A stretch of 40,020 nt of DNA, taken from Thiomonas sp. FB-6. GTDB taxonomy: Bacteria > Pseudomonadota > Gammaproteobacteria > Burkholderiales > Burkholderiaceae_C. Below, piece by piece: positions 25,425-36,869 of this stretch (position 1 is the stretch's first letter; every line of letters starts with the position of its first letter). Where the stretch lies: NCBI RefSeq assembly GCF_000377645.1, contig NZ_KB898500.1, positions 1-40,020 of the forward strand, in the 5' to 3' direction. The notes under the pieces are model-generated. The model was given only the letters and a program-made list of their open reading frames with translations. It had not been told where the DNA came from and made no database searches. The translations under genes were made by a program, and so were the position numbers.

Positions 25425-27086
25425 ATGAGCCAACTGACCGAACTGCCTTCCTGGAAGGCCCTGTGGAGCCATTTCACGCGCGCCCGCGACTGGCACATGC
25501 GCGCGCTGTTCGAAGCCGATCCCCAGCGCGCCGAGAAATTCTGGCTGGAACAAAGCGGCCTGCGGCTGGATTACTCCAAGAACCGCATCACCCACCAGAC
25601 CATGACCCTGCTGCTGCAACTGGCGCGGGAGGCGGGGGTGCCCGAGCGCATCCGCGCGATGTTCGCCGGCGAGCGCATCAACACCACCGAGCAGCGCGCG
25701 GCCTTCCACATCGCGCTGCGCAACCGCTCGGGCCAGCCGATGGGCATCGACGGCGAGGACGTCATGCCCAGGGTGCTGGGGGTGCTCGAGCGCATGGCGC
25801 GCTTTTCCGACGCGGTGCGCAACGGCGAATGGCTGGGCTACACGCAGCAGCCCATCACCGACATCGTCAACATCGGCATCGGCGGCTCCGACCTGGGCTC
25901 GCTGATGGTGTGCGAGGCCCTGAAGGCGCATGCGCACCCGCGGCTGAACATGCACTTCGTCTCCAACGTGGACAGCTCGCAGCTCAAGGAGACGCTGCGC
26001 CGGGTGCACGCGGAGACGACCCTGTTCATCATCGAGTCCAAGACCTTCACCACCCACGAGACCCTGACCAACGCGCACACCGCGCGCGAGTGGTTCGTGC
26101 ATCGCGCCAGGGACCCCGCGGCCGTGGCCCGGCATTTCGTCGCGGTGTCGACCAACCGCAAGGCGGTGGGCGAATTCGGCATCGACCCGGCCAACATGTT
26201 CGAGTTCTGGGACTGGGTGGGCGGACGCTACAGCCTGTGGTCGGCCATCGGCCTGCCCATCATGCTGTACATCGGCGAGAAGAACTTCCTGGACCTGCTG
26301 AGCGGAGCGCACAGCATGGACCAGCACTTCCGCGATGCGCCGCTGGAGAGCAACCTGCCGGTGGTGCTGGGCCTGCTGGGAGTCTGGTACATCAACTTCT
26401 TCGGCGCCGGCAGCCACGTGATCGCGCCCTACGACCAGTACCTGCACCGCCTGCCGGCCTTCATCCAGCAGCTGGACATGGAGTCCAACGGCAAGCGCAC
26501 GACCCTGGACGGCCGGCTGGTGGACTACGAGACGGCGCCCATCATCTGGGGCGAGACGGGCATCAACGGCCAGCACGCCTTCTTCCAGCTGCTGCACCAG
26601 GGCACCCACATCTCGCCCATCGATTTCATCGCCTCGCTGGACGGCCGCGGCTCGCTGCCGGGCCACCACGAGATCCTGATGGCCAACATGTTCGCGCAGT
26701 CCGAGGCCTTCATGCGCGGGCGCAACGCCGACGAGGTGCGCGCCGAACTGCAGGCCCAGGGGCTGGACCAGGCGGCCATCGAGCACCTGCTGCCCTACAA
26801 GGTCTTCGACGGCAACCGGCCGAGCAACACCCTGCTGCTCGAACGCCTGGACCCCTTCTGCCTGGGCGCGCTGGTCGCGCTGTACGAGCACAAGATCTTC
26901 GTGCAGGGCGTGGTGTGGAACATCAACTCCTTCGACCAGTGGGGCGTGGAACTGGGCAAGCAGCTCGCGCATACCATCCTCGCGGAGCTCGAGGGCCGCA
27001 GCCCGCCCCAGGCCCACGACGCCTCCACCCAGCGCCTGATCCAGCTTTACCTTCAAAGCAACCGCGGCCCGCGGGCCGGGGCCTGA
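25425..27086 (+). CDS. pgi: Glucose-6-phosphate isomerase
   Basis: A 553-residue phosphoglucose isomerase interconverting glucose-6-phosphate and fructose-6-phosphate. [36 protein letters not shown] (signature 1), [15 protein letters not shown] with the catalytic base region, and [16 protein letters not shown] (signature 2) are all present. The ATG at 25425 is 62 bases after hexR. Followed by a fructokinase gene, it channels fructose-6-phosphate back to the Entner-Doudoroff entry point. Confidence 0.97.
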   Translation: MSQLTELPSWKALWSHFTRARDWHMRALFEADPQRAEKFWLEQSGLRLDYSKNRITHQTMTLLLQLAREAGVPERIRAMFAGERINTTEQRAAFHIALRNRSGQPMGIDGEDVMPRVLGVLERMARFSDAVRNGEWLGYTQQPITDIVNIGIGGSDLGSLMVCEALKAHAHPRLNMHFVSNVDSSQLKETLRRVHAETTLFIIESKTFTTHETLTNAHTAREWFVHRARDPAAVARHFVAVSTNRKAVGEFGIDPANMFEFWDWVGGRYSLWSAIGLPIMLYIGEKNFLDLLSGAHSMDQHFRDAPLESNLPVVLGLLGVWYINFFGAGSHVIAPYDQYLHRLPAFIQQLDMESNGKRTTLDGRLVDYETAPIIWGETGINGQHAFFQLLHQGTHISPIDFIASLDGRGSLPGHHEILMANMFAQSEAFMRGRNADEVRAELQAQGLDQAAIEHLLPYKVFDGNRPSNTLLLERLDPFCLGALVALYEHKIFVQGVVWNINSFDQWGVELGKQLAHTILAELEGRSPPQAHDASTQRLIQLYLQSNRGPRAGA

Positions 27087-27126
27087 ATCCCCTCCTCCTC
27101 CTGTTCCCATTCCTGGAAATCGATCG

Positions 27127-28056
27127 ATGTTCGTGGTCTGCGGTGAAGCCTTGATGGACGTGTTCGGGGTGCGCGACACCCCGGGCGGAATGGACATGGA
27201 CGCCCGCGTGGGCGGCTCTCCGCTGAACGTGGCGCTGGGGCTGACGCGCCTGGGCCAGCGAGCCGCCTTCGTCTGCACCCTGTCGAGGGACTTTCTCGGC
27301 GAACGCATCGTGCGCTTCTTGCAGGACGAAGGCGTGGACCTGTCCCTGCTGCAGCGCAGCGCCTCGCGCACCACGCTGAGCCTGGTGGGGGTGGATTCGC
27401 GGGGCATTCCCGCCTACTCCTTCTACGGCGAGGGCGCGGCCGACCGCGAACTCGACCTGCAGGCGCTGGGCGAACTGCCCGAGCAGGTCCGCGCCATCCA
27501 CCTGGGCTCCTTCGCGCTGGCCGTGCAGCCGGTGGGCACGGCGCTGCGCCGCCTGGTGGAGCGCGAGCGCTCGCGGCGCCTGATCGTGTGGGACCCCAAC
27601 ATCCGGCTCAACGTGCAACCGGAACTCGCTCCCTGGCGCGAGCTGCTGGACTGGATGCTCGCGCGCTGCGACGTGGTCAAGATCAGCGACGAGGACCTGC
27701 AGCTGCTGCTGCCCGGCACGACCCCGCAGGACTTCGCCCGGCGCGCGCAGGCCGCCGGTTGCTCGCTGGTGGTGGTCACGCGCGGTGCGCAGGGAGCCGT
27801 GGCCTGGTCCCGCGCCGCGCAGGCCGAGGTGCCCGCGCGCCCGGCCGAGCTGGTCGACACCGTGGGTGCCGGGGACACTTTCCAGGCCGCCCTGCTGACC
27901 TGGCTGGCCGAGGCCGGACTGCTCGGCAAGGAGGCTCCCGCGGAGCTCGACGCCCAGGCCCTCGCGCGCATGCTGGACTTCGCCGCGCGCGCCGCGGCCA
28001 TCACCTGCTCCCGGCGCGGCGCCGACCTGCCGCGCCGCGCCGAACTGCCCCGCTGA
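27127..28056 (+). CDS. PfkB-family carbohydrate kinase (probable fructokinase)
   Basis: A 309-residue ribokinase-like sugar kinase. MFVVCGEALMDVFG starts the fold, VGGSPLNVALGLTRLG is the first PfkB signature region, and LVDTVGAGDTFQAALL is the second, with the anion-hole GAGD and catalytic Asp. Length and the GEALMDVFG start fit fructokinases. Placed 40 bases after pgi, it would make fructose-6-phosphate from fructose, whether imported or formed from mannose by the AGE isomerase at 11861. Other sugars cannot be excluded. Confidence 0.88.
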   Translation: MFVVCGEALMDVFGVRDTPGGMDMDARVGGSPLNVALGLTRLGQRAAFVCTLSRDFLGERIVRFLQDEGVDLSLLQRSASRTTLSLVGVDSRGIPAYSFYGEGAADRELDLQALGELPEQVRAIHLGSFALAVQPVGTALRRLVERERSRRLIVWDPNIRLNVQPELAPWRELLDWMLARCDVVKISDEDLQLLLPGTTPQDFARRAQAAGCSLVVVTRGAQGAVAWSRAAQAEVPARPAELVDTVGAGDTFQAALLTWLAEAGLLGKEAPAELDAQALARMLDFAARAAAITCSRRGADLPRRAELPR

Positions 28057-28126
28057 TCCCGGCGATCCTCCGGAACCTCGGCACGCCATGCGAGTCGGGC
28101 CCCCAAGCGCCACTTCTCGTGAAATG

Positions 28127-28157
28127 CTATTCACAAAGCTATTCATCAATCTATTCA
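28127..28157. repeat. Three CTATTCA repeats at exact 12-bp spacing
   Basis: CTATTCA occurs at 28127, 28139 and 28151, each 12 bases from the next, 17 bases before the ATG of the HipA-like remnant. Regular spacing close to one helical turn suggests cooperative binding of the remnant's own N-terminal helix-turn-helix protein. The repeat is seen; the role is inferred. Confidence 0.55.
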
Positions 28158-28173
28158 TACCCTCGCCCTGCGT

Positions 28174-28649
28174 ATGGCCTCCCATACCGATCAGATTCGC
28201 ATGCATCTTGCGCGAGAGCCATTGACGTCTCGCCAACTTGTTGAAAAACTGAGGGTTAGCCAACCAACCGTCGCGAGATCTGCTGGCGGCCGAACATGTC
28301 GCGGCGAAGGTTCTGCGCAGCGCCGGAATTCCTGCATCGTCAACTCGCCTCATCGACACCGATGGCCGGCGCTTCCTGGAAGTCGAGCGTTTCGACCGCG
28401 TGGGCCTGTCCGGCCGACGCGCCCTGCACTCCCTGAGCGCGCTGGAGGCTGAATTCGTCGGCGCTGCCGGCGCCACGCCTGCACCCTGGCATCTCGCCGG
28501 AGGCCTGGCGCCATGCCCTCGATCTCGCACAGCGATTCATTGGGAAAATGTCCAGTTCGCCAGACTTTTCTGCAGACTGGGAAGGATGCGCAAGCGCACT
28601 GCAGGCCCATGTCGCACGGGCTCGCACGATGATCAGCCGCATGAGCTGA
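28174..28649 (+). pseudogene. Degraded YjjJ-type HipA-family gene
   Basis: Three pieces of one gene survive in three different frames. Piece 1 (28174 to about 28276) is an N-terminal winged helix: MASHTDQIRMHLAREPLTSR, then QLVEKLRVSQPTVAR. Piece 2 (28277 to about 28500) is from the kinase domain: DLLAAEHVAAKVLRSAGIPA, DTDGRRFLEVERFDRVG and ALHSLSALEAEFVGAAG. Piece 3 (28500-28649) is the C-terminus: EAWRHALDLAQRFIGKM, DFSADWEGCASALQ and a stop at 28647. YjjJ-type HipA proteins are roughly 430-450 residues, so about two thirds is gone, including the catalytic Asp and ATP-binding motifs. Two internal deletions explain the frames. Confidence 0.72.
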
Positions 28650-28670
28650 GCGTTGGAGTCGACTCCGGTT

Positions 28671-28704
28671 CCCTCGACACCGGCCAGGCGCGAGACGTCG
28701 AGGG
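28671..28704. repeat. Inverted repeat before the hydrolase gene
   Basis: CCCTCGAC (28671-28678) is repeated inverted as GTCGAGGG (28697-28704) with 18 bases between. It lies in the 196-base gap between the HipA-like remnant and the hydrolase. No promoter can be placed with confidence next to it. Confidence 0.3.
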
Positions 28705-28845
28705 GCTGCATCTGGTCACGACGTGACCTTGGAGCGAGCACGCCGCGACCCGGGGGTGGCTGGGAATCTCATGAAGCCTTGAGCCAATGTCCAGGCCACG
28801 TCAAGTGAGCTGGGTTGAGCCTACGGCCGCTACCGGGGCACTACG

Positions 28846-29670
28846 ATGACGGCCATGTTCCAGGCGCTGCGTCCGGTCAACCTGCTCAATGCCCTCACGC
28901 CCCGCAGGGGGCTGCGCCGGCTGCGGGATGTGGCCTATGGGGGGCATCCGCGACAGCGCCTGGACGTGTACATGCCGCGGGAGCCTTGCGCGCAGGCCTC
29001 CAGGCCCCTGGTGGTGTTTTTCCACGGGGGCAGCTGGCAGAGCGGTTCGCGCGGCGACTACCTTTTTGTCGGGCAGGCGCTGGCCAGCTGCGGCTGCGTG
29101 ACCGTCGTGCCCGATTACCGCCTGTACCCGCAGGCGAAGTTTCCCGATTTCGTGCACGACGCGGCCGCCGCATTCGCCTGGGCGCGCGAGCATGCGCCCG
29201 AGTTCGGGGCGGATCCCCGGCGAGTCTTCCTCATGGGACACTCCGCGGGCGCGCAAATGGCCGCGCTGCTCGCCACGGATGGGTCGTACCTGCGGGCCCG
29301 CGAACTCGGAACGGATGCCATCGCCGGGGTGATCGGCCTGGGCGGCGCCTACGACTTCCTGCCCTTGCGCGATCCCGTGCTCGAGGAGATCTTCCCCGCG
29401 CAGGACCGGCATCTCAGCCAGCCCGTGCATTTCGTGCGGGGCGGGCACCCTCCGATGCTGCTGGCCGTCAGCGTCGACGACAGGGTGGTCGACCCCGGCA
29501 ACACCGAGCGCATGGCGACGCGCCTGCGCGGGGTGGGCAGCCCGGTGCGTGTGCTGCGCTACCGGCGCCTGGGGCATATCCTGATCCTGGGCGTGCTGGG
29601 CATCGTGCTGCGCCCCTTCGTGCCGCTGCTGCGCGAGCTGGGCCGATTCATCGACCAGCAGGCGGCCTGA
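28846..29670 (+). CDS. Alpha/beta hydrolase (carboxylesterase/lipase-like)
   Basis: A 274-residue alpha/beta hydrolase of the BD-FAE/kynurenine formamidase-like esterase group. The oxyanion motif HGGSW is at residues 60-64, and the nucleophile Ser133 is in MGHSAGA. The acid is probably Asp211 or Asp212 (SVDDRVVDP) and the catalytic His is His244 (RRLGH). The C-terminal 25 residues include a hydrophobic helix (ILILGVLGIVL) that could associate with membrane. No signal peptide. It stands alone, convergent with the N-ATPase operon. The substrate is unknown; a small ester is likely. Confidence 0.85.
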   Translation: MTAMFQALRPVNLLNALTPRRGLRRLRDVAYGGHPRQRLDVYMPREPCAQASRPLVVFFHGGSWQSGSRGDYLFVGQALASCGCVTVVPDYRLYPQAKFPDFVHDAAAAFAWAREHAPEFGADPRRVFLMGHSAGAQMAALLATDGSYLRARELGTDAIAGVIGLGGAYDFLPLRDPVLEEIFPAQDRHLSQPVHFVRGGHPPMLLAVSVDDRVVDPGNTERMATRLRGVGSPVRVLRYRRLGHILILGVLGIVLRPFVPLLRELGRFIDQQAA

Positions 29671-29672
29671 AC

Positions 29673-29712
29673 GGCGGGCAGTGCACGGGAATCGCGTGCC
29701 GGATGCCCCGCC
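29673..29712. terminator. Hairpin between convergent genes
   Basis: GGCGGGCA pairs with TGCCCCGCC across an inner GCACG/CGTGC stem, starting just after the hydrolase stop and lying between two convergent genes. One base bulges and there is no T-run, so it is a possible bidirectional terminator only. Confidence 0.35.
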
Positions 29713-29774
29713 ACGACCATGCGAACGAGCTCAAGAGCCACCCTCATGCAGCTGAAAGACGTCTGAATCGATCG

Positions 29775-30686
29775 TCAAGTCGCTTCCTTCGGTCGTCGTG
29801 AGGGCACGGTCAATGCCTCGAAACCTGAAACCACGTCGAACAGTTCCTCGTCGATACCGCTCTGACGCAGACGGTGGAACGCGCCCTGGAGAATCTGCAG
29901 CAACTCGTCGATGTTCCGGTCGGCACGTTCCATCGCCGCCAGGCGGCTGGCGTTCTCGCTCGCCAGGGATTCGGCACAAGCGCGAAAGAGCGAGACGAAC
30001 AGATATTCGCGAATGAGCGCTCGCAGCGTTGCGCCGCTCAACCCGATGACCTCCGGCAACAGCGCGGTCGGCCAACGACCACCCGCGAGCGCGCGGGTCC
30101 AGCTGCCGTCCAGCGGCAGTAGTCGCAGGCTCACGGGGGCATACGCGCCTGCCGCGCTGGGGCGGTTGTAGTAGAGGTGGAGTTCGGGGGCTTGCGCCGG
30201 CTGGGTGCCGACTTCCTGCGCGACCAGAATCTTCCCGACCAGCGGCGTGATGGCCTGGACGCCATTCGGTACGGCGTAGAGTTCGACCAGTTGCACACCC
30301 GCGTCGGCCAGGCGCGCATGCGCCCGCTCGCCGACAGCCCAGACCCGGGGCGTACCTGGCAGCGCGGACAGGGCAGCGATGGCGTGCTCGACCACGATCT
30401 CGTTGAACCGCCCGACCAGGCCCTGGTCCGAACCGAAGACGACGGCGCGGATATCCCCGGGCGCCGGTTCACGTGTCGCGCCATCGGCATGGGCTGTCAT
30501 GCCGCCTTGGCGCAAACATGCTCCCAGCCCCAGTTCCACCGTCCGCGCATAGTCCGCCAGCGCGGCCACCGAGTTCTCGTACTGGGTGATGCTCGAGGCC
30601 GCCAGCGCCTTCATGGTGCGAACGACGGAATGCAGCTCGCCGGCGCTGGCGACCTTGCGCCGCAGGCTGGCCGTGCTGTCGCTCAT
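29775..30686 (-). CDS. atpG: N-ATPase gamma subunit
   Basis: A 303-residue gamma-like central stalk subunit. The N-terminal coiled-coil start [20 protein letters not shown] with SSITQYENS, and the C-terminal coil [20 protein letters not shown] with [10 protein letters not shown], match gamma subunits. The middle ([17 protein letters not shown]) is the Rossmann-like part. Similarity is weaker than in the housekeeping F-ATPase, as usual for N-ATPases. The ATG at 30686 overlaps the alpha stop by 4 bases. It is the last gene of the operon. Confidence 0.9.
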   Translation of the reverse strand: MSDSTASLRRKVASAGELHSVVRTMKALAASSITQYENSVAALADYARTVELGLGACLRQGGMTAHADGATREPAPGDIRAVVFGSDQGLVGRFNEIVVEHAIAALSALPGTPRVWAVGERAHARLADAGVQLVELYAVPNGVQAITPLVGKILVAQEVGTQPAQAPELHLYYNRPSAAGAYAPVSLRLLPLDGSWTRALAGGRWPTALLPEVIGLSGATLRALIREYLFVSLFRACAESLASENASRLAAMERADRNIDELLQILQGAFHRLRQSGIDEELFDVVSGFEALTVPSRRPKEAT

Positions 30687-32299
30687 CGACGCTCCTGCGT
30701 GCCGTGATCGGTTTCGGGCCGATCCGCGGTGATGGGCGCGGCCGCGGCTGCCGCCTCGGTCGAGGTGCCCCCGGGCTGAAAGGCTTCCAGCGCACGGCGA
30801 GCGGCCTCGATGACCTTGGCGCGATCCTCGTCCCGCAGCGTGTCGGCGCTCTCCAGGCGCTCGCACAGATCCTCCGGAAGATGCCCTGCCGCCTCGCGCA
30901 CGGCACGCTCCGCGTCCGCCATCCGGTCCATCGGCAACGCGTCGAAGTGGCCGTTCGTCAACGTCAGCAGGACGGCAATCTGTGCCGGAACCGGCACAGG
31001 CGCGAACTCCGGCTGCTTGAGGCAGGCGCGGATTCGTTGCCCATGCTCGACGGACTTGCGTGTGTCGTCATCCAGTCGCGCACCGAAGCGGGCAAAGACC
31101 TCGAGTTCCTCGAACTGCGCGTAGGCGAGCTTGAGGTCCCCCGCCACCGCGCGGTAGGCCGCCGGCTGCGCCTTGCCTCCGACGCGCGAGACCGACTGGC
31201 CGACGTCGATCGCCGGCAGCACACCGAGGTCGAACAGCGACGGCGACAGCATGATCTGACCATCGGTGATCGAGATCAGGTTCGTCGGGATATAGGCCGC
31301 GAGGTTCTGCGCTTCGGTCTCGATGATGGGCAGGGCGGTGAGCGAGCCGCCACCGAGTTCGGCGCGCAGGTGCGTGGCGCGCTCGAGCAGGCGCGCGTGG
31401 ATGTAGAAGATGTCGCCCGGAAACGCCTCACGGCCGGGCGGCCGGCGCAGCAGCAGAGACAACTCCCGGTAGGCACGGGCGTGCTGTGTGAGGTCGTCGT
31501 ACACGATCAACACGTCGCGCCCCGCTGCCATGAAGTGCTCGGCGATGCTGGTCGCCGCATAGGGCGCGATATAGGCCAGACCGGGTGGATCGTTGCCTTC
31601 GGCAACCACCATCACGGTGTAGGCGAAGGCCCCGTTGTCGCGCAACACGGCCGCCACCTTCGCGACGGCGGAGGCGCGTTGGCCGATGGCGCAATACACG
31701 CACACGACATCGCGCCCGCGCTGGTTGAGGATGGCGTCGATCGCGATCGCCGTCTTGCCCGTCTGACGGTCGCCCAGGATCAACTCGCGCTGCCCGCGCC
31801 CGATGGGAATGAGCGCATCGACGACCTTCAGGCCGGTCTGCAGCGGCACCGTGACGGGCGCGCGGTCCATGATGGGCGCAGCAGGGCGTTCGATGGGCAG
31901 GCGATCCGCGGTACGCAATGCGCCGCCGCCATCGAGCGGCCGCCCCAGCGGGTTGACGATGCGTCCCAGCAAGGCATCGCCCACCGCCACGTCCATGACG
32001 CGGCCTTCGCGTTCGACTTCGTCACCCGCGTGCAGATGCACATGATCGCCGAGCAGAACGACGCCGATCTCGTCCTCGTCCACGTTGAACGCGATGCCGC
32101 GCAGGCCGCCGGCAAAACGGATCAGTTCCTCGAAACCGACGCCGGGCAAGCCGCTGACCGTGGCGATGCCCGTGGAAACGGTCGTGATCGTGCCGACTTC
32201 GCGCGGGATCAAGCGCGGCTCGAACCGCTCTCGCGCCTGGCGCAGGCCCGCGAAGGCCTGATCGAAGACACCCTGCAGGCCCGCGGGCGACGCGCTCAC
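30683..32299 (-). CDS. atpA: N-ATPase alpha subunit
   Basis: A 538-residue alpha subunit of the catalytic head, carrying non-catalytic nucleotide sites. The P-loop is [15 protein letters not shown], the region around the arginine finger is [13 protein letters not shown], and the N-terminal crown contains [20 protein letters not shown]. The C-terminal ~40 residues (from about [14 protein letters not shown]) are an unusual low-complexity tail. The start is GTG at 32299, overlapping the atpF stop as GTGA. The order beta-epsilon first and alpha-gamma last distinguishes this operon from the ordinary atpIBEFHAGDC type. Confidence 0.95.
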   Translation of the reverse strand: MSASPAGLQGVFDQAFAGLRQARERFEPRLIPREVGTITTVSTGIATVSGLPGVGFEELIRFAGGLRGIAFNVDEDEIGVVLLGDHVHLHAGDEVEREGRVMDVAVGDALLGRIVNPLGRPLDGGGALRTADRLPIERPAAPIMDRAPVTVPLQTGLKVVDALIPIGRGQRELILGDRQTGKTAIAIDAILNQRGRDVVCVYCAIGQRASAVAKVAAVLRDNGAFAYTVMVVAEGNDPPGLAYIAPYAATSIAEHFMAAGRDVLIVYDDLTQHARAYRELSLLLRRPPGREAFPGDIFYIHARLLERATHLRAELGGGSLTALPIIETEAQNLAAYIPTNLISITDGQIMLSPSLFDLGVLPAIDVGQSVSRVGGKAQPAAYRAVAGDLKLAYAQFEELEVFARFGARLDDDTRKSVEHGQRIRACLKQPEFAPVPVPAQIAVLLTLTNGHFDALPMDRMADAERAVREAAGHLPEDLCERLESADTLRDEDRAKVIEAARRALEAFQPGGTSTEAAAAAAPITADRPETDHGTQERR

Positions 32300-33102
32300 G
32301 GCAGATCCCCCCCGGTTGCGCGGCCCGGCGGTGGCTCGGGCAGGGACTGCGCCTTCAGCAGTTCACCCACGCCTCGTTGCAGCGACGACAGATAGTCCGC
32401 GATGCTCCAGGCCACCTTTTGTCCGTTCGCGCGCAGTTCGATTCCACCCACCAGATCCGGCGCGGTCTCGAAGCGCAGCGCGATGTCGGGCCCGAAGGTG
32501 TCATGGACCGCGGCTTCGATGGCCGCACGCTGCGGCGCGGGCAGGTCGAATGCGCTGCGCAGGCTTGCCGGCCCGGCCGCTGCCCCGAGAGCCCGGGCGA
32601 GGCTTTCCCGGGTGTCGCCTTCGAGGGCGCGCAGGCGCCGCGTGAACTCGTCGCACATACGCTGTTCCAGTGCGGTGTCGGCCAGATCCTTCAAGGCCTG
32701 GCGCGCGATCGCGAACACCTCGTCCTGAGCGCGCCGGACGATGGTCTGGTTCAGGTTCCCGGCTTCGGTTCGAAGTGCCTCCTCGCGCCTGGACGTGAAC
32801 TCCGCGGCCGCCTGCCGAGCTGCCTCGAGCAGTCGCTGGCGCTCCGCGTTCGCCTCTTCGGTGGCCCGGCTCAGCAAGGCGGCTCGCTGCTGATCGAACA
32901 CGTCGTTCTTGTGCCGGATCTCGGCACGTTCCTGGGCCGCCTCGGCCCGCCTGGAAGCGGCATCGGCGAGTTCGGCGGCGATGCGCGCCTCCCGAGCGTC
33001 GATCGCATCGAGGATGGGCTGGTACAGGAAGCGCTTCATCAGCCACACCAGAATGGCGAAGTTCAGCGCCTGCGCGCCGACGGTGAACCAGTCGATCGGC
33101 AT
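32296..33102 (-). CDS. atpF: N-ATPase b subunit with delta-like C-terminal domain
   Basis: A 268-residue peripheral stalk protein, against about 156-160 for an ordinary b. Residues 1-27 form the membrane anchor ([20 protein letters not shown]). Residues 28 to about 140 form a long charged coiled coil rich in Ala, Glu, Arg and Gln. Residues ~180-245 resemble the C-terminal domain of the delta subunit: [19 protein letters not shown], then [13 protein letters not shown] and SIADYLSSL. No separate delta gene exists in the operon, so this fusion probably replaces it by linking stalk to alpha. Start ATG 33102 lies 3 bases after the c subunit stop. Confidence 0.92.
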   Translation of the reverse strand: MPIDWFTVGAQALNFAILVWLMKRFLYQPILDAIDAREARIAAELADAASRRAEAAQERAEIRHKNDVFDQQRAALLSRATEEANAERQRLLEAARQAAAEFTSRREEALRTEAGNLNQTIVRRAQDEVFAIARQALKDLADTALEQRMCDEFTRRLRALEGDTRESLARALGAAAGPASLRSAFDLPAPQRAAIEAAVHDTFGPDIALRFETAPDLVGGIELRANGQKVAWSIADYLSSLQRGVGELLKAQSLPEPPPGRATGGDLP

Positions 33103-33105
33103 GGC

Positions 33106-33387
33106 CTACTTGCCCGCGACCTGCGCGATGGCCTGGTTCCAGAAGGGATTGGCGAAGATGAGGATCATCGAGACCACGAAGCAGTAGATGGCCGTGGACT
33201 CGATCATCGCCAGCCCGACGAACAACGTGCGGGTGATGGTGGCCGATGCATCAGGCTGCTGCGCCAGCGAGCTCAGCGCCGTCGCGACGGCGCGACCCTC
33301 GGCCAGCGCCGGACCGATGGCGCCGAAACTGGTGGTGAATCCCGCGGTGACGATCGATGCCACGGCAATCAGGGTCGTGCTGTCCAT
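33106..33387 (-). CDS. atpE: N-ATPase c subunit (rotor ring)
   Basis: A 93-residue hairpin protein of two membrane helices forming the ion-carrying ring. The essential carboxylate is Glu63 in MIESTAIYCF. Ser64, Thr65 and Tyr68 match the Na+-coordinating E-S-T-x-x-Y pattern of Ilyobacter c subunits. In helix 1 (GAIGPALAEGRA) the Na+-site glutamine is replaced by Glu30, giving two carboxylates per site. The polar loop reads QQPDA instead of the usual RQP. Located between atpB and atpF. Ion specificity (Na+ or H+) cannot be settled from this. Confidence 0.94.
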   Translation of the reverse strand: MDSTTLIAVASIVTAGFTTSFGAIGPALAEGRAVATALSSLAQQPDASATITRTLFVGLAMIESTAIYCFVVSMILIFANPFWNQAIAQVAGK

Positions 33388-33417
33388 GGGGAGTCCTTGA
33401 GGTTGCGGGTGGCTGGC

Positions 33418-34119
33418 TCAGGCGCCGCGCGCTGGCTCGGGGCTCGGTTCGCGAGCCCGGGTGCGCGTGGCGGCCGCGATGTAGACCGCGGCCAGGATGC
33501 TGAAGATGTAGGCCTGCACCATGCCGGTGAGAAGGCCCAGCAAGGTCATGACGATGGGGAAGAAAAAGGGCGTGATCGACAACAGGATGCCGACGATCAT
33601 CGCCCCGCTCATCATGTTTCCGAACAGGCGTACCGCCAGCGCCAGGGTGCGGGAGAGCTCGCTGATGAGGTTGAACGGTAGCATGATCGGCGTCGGCTCG
33701 ACGTACGACTTGAGGTAGCCGCCCAGCCCCCGGTCGCGAATGCCGAAGAAGGGAACCGCCACCAGCACGCACAGCGCCAGGGCCGTCGTGGTCGACAGCG
33801 ATCCGGTCGGCGGCTCGTAGCCGGGAACGACGGTGAACAGGCTTGCCGTGGCGACAAACAGGAACAGCGTGCCGAGGAAACCGAGATACCGCCTGGGCTC
33901 GCGCAGGCCGACCTCCTGGATCTGCCGTTCGATGCCGGTCACGACGATCTCCAGCAGGTTCTGCCAGCGCGAGCGTTCGTGTCGCGTGGACAGCCTGCGA
34001 GTGATCAGCATCGACCCCAGCACCAGCACGAGCATCAAGGCCCAGGTGAACGCAATGGTCGCGTTCAGCTTGAAGATCCCGTGCTGCCAGAAGATGACCT
34101 CGTCGGGGCTAAGGCGCAT
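33418..34119 (-). CDS. atpB: N-ATPase a subunit
   Basis: A 233-residue membrane subunit forming the ion half-channels against the c ring. The essential arginine is in SELSRTLALAVRLFGNMMSG. PTPIMLPFNLISE precedes it, and MVQAYIFSILAAVYIAAA is the conserved last helix. The N-terminal part (WQHGIFKLNATIAFTWAL) is also typical. It overlaps atpR by 11 bases and precedes atpE by 30. It ends in a charged tail. Confidence 0.94.
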   Translation of the reverse strand: MRLSPDEVIFWQHGIFKLNATIAFTWALMLVLVLGSMLITRRLSTRHERSRWQNLLEIVVTGIERQIQEVGLREPRRYLGFLGTLFLFVATASLFTVVPGYEPPTGSLSTTTALALCVLVAVPFFGIRDRGLGGYLKSYVEPTPIMLPFNLISELSRTLALAVRLFGNMMSGAMIVGILLSITPFFFPIVMTLLGLLTGMVQAYIFSILAAVYIAAATRTRAREPSPEPARGA

Positions 34120-34438
34120 GGCGGGCCTTCCTTTGCGTGCGGGGCGCGACGGCCTGGCTGTCCGCGCGTGGCCTGGTCAACCGGGTTATGGCCATGTGCG
34201 CGATGCCGAAGCCGAGCAGGCACGCCACCAACCGATCCGCCTGGCCGCCGGCAACGACGTAGAACCCGGCCAGCGTCACGCCCATGCGCAACAACACGCT
34301 GGCGAGGAACCACCGCGCCGGCGTCGCCGACGAAGCGCCCCGCAGTACCGTCCACCACAGGCCGCCGTAGAACATCGCACCGAGCGCGCCTCCCGCCACG
34401 AGCGCCAGCGCGAGCACGCCCGGATCACGGATCGTCAT
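34109..34438 (-). CDS. atpR: N-ATPase-specific membrane protein AtpR
   Basis: A 109-residue protein with about three membrane segments: LALALVAGGALGAMFYGGLWW, WFLASVLLRMGVTLAGFYVV and LVACLLGFGIAHMAI. AtpR occurs only in N-type ATPase operons, between atpQ and atpB, as here. Its role is not settled; assembly or stabilisation of the rotor ring, comparable to AtpI, is the common proposal. It overlaps atpQ by 14 bases and atpB by 11, so it is translated tightly with them. Confidence 0.87.
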   Translation of the reverse strand: MTIRDPGVLALALVAGGALGAMFYGGLWWTVLRGASSATPARWFLASVLLRMGVTLAGFYVVAGGQADRLVACLLGFGIAHMAITRLTRPRADSQAVAPRTQRKARHAP

Positions 34439-34770
34439 GGTGCTGTTCCTCCTGTATGGCCCGGCCTTCCTTGGCGACCCAGTGCCAGGCGTTCGCGCAG
34501 CCGATGACCAGACCGGCGACCAGCAGGGCCAGGGTCCAGTGCCTGCCGCCCGGATGGGCCTTGTCCAGCCACATGCCGAGCGCTGCGCCGAGCAGCGTCG
34601 GCACCGCCACCGACCAGCCGATCAGCCCCATCATGCCGAGACCGAACCAGACTCCCCGGTCGGCGTCGCGCCGAGCCCTGAGCTTGCGCGCGGCCTTGGC
34701 GCCGATCCGGCCGGCGAGCTCCGGCCCATGATCGCTCGGCCCGGTCGGTGGTCGCTGGGGCTCGGGTCGG

Positions 34771-34778
<8 letters not shown>
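34425..34778 (-). CDS. atpQ: N-ATPase-specific AtpQ (AtpI-like) protein
   Basis: A 117-residue protein. The N-terminal ~45 residues are charged and cytoplasmic (RIGAKAARKLRARRDADRG). Two membrane helices follow (GLGMMGLIGWSVAVPTLLGA and WTLALLVAGLVIGCANAW), as in AtpI-type F0 assembly factors; the C-terminus is polar. The start is GTG at 34778, overlapping the epsilon stop by 8 bases. An earlier in-frame ATG at 34850 would overlap epsilon by 80 bases and is not favoured. Its presence with atpR marks the operon as N-type. Confidence 0.86.

Positions 34779-36869
<2,091 letters not shown>

Noticed and set aside
28340-28741. A 133-codon minus-strand frame over the HipA-like remnant
   Set aside because: It has no recognisable family, while the plus strand shows three collinear pieces of a known family, so the minus frame is a shadow.
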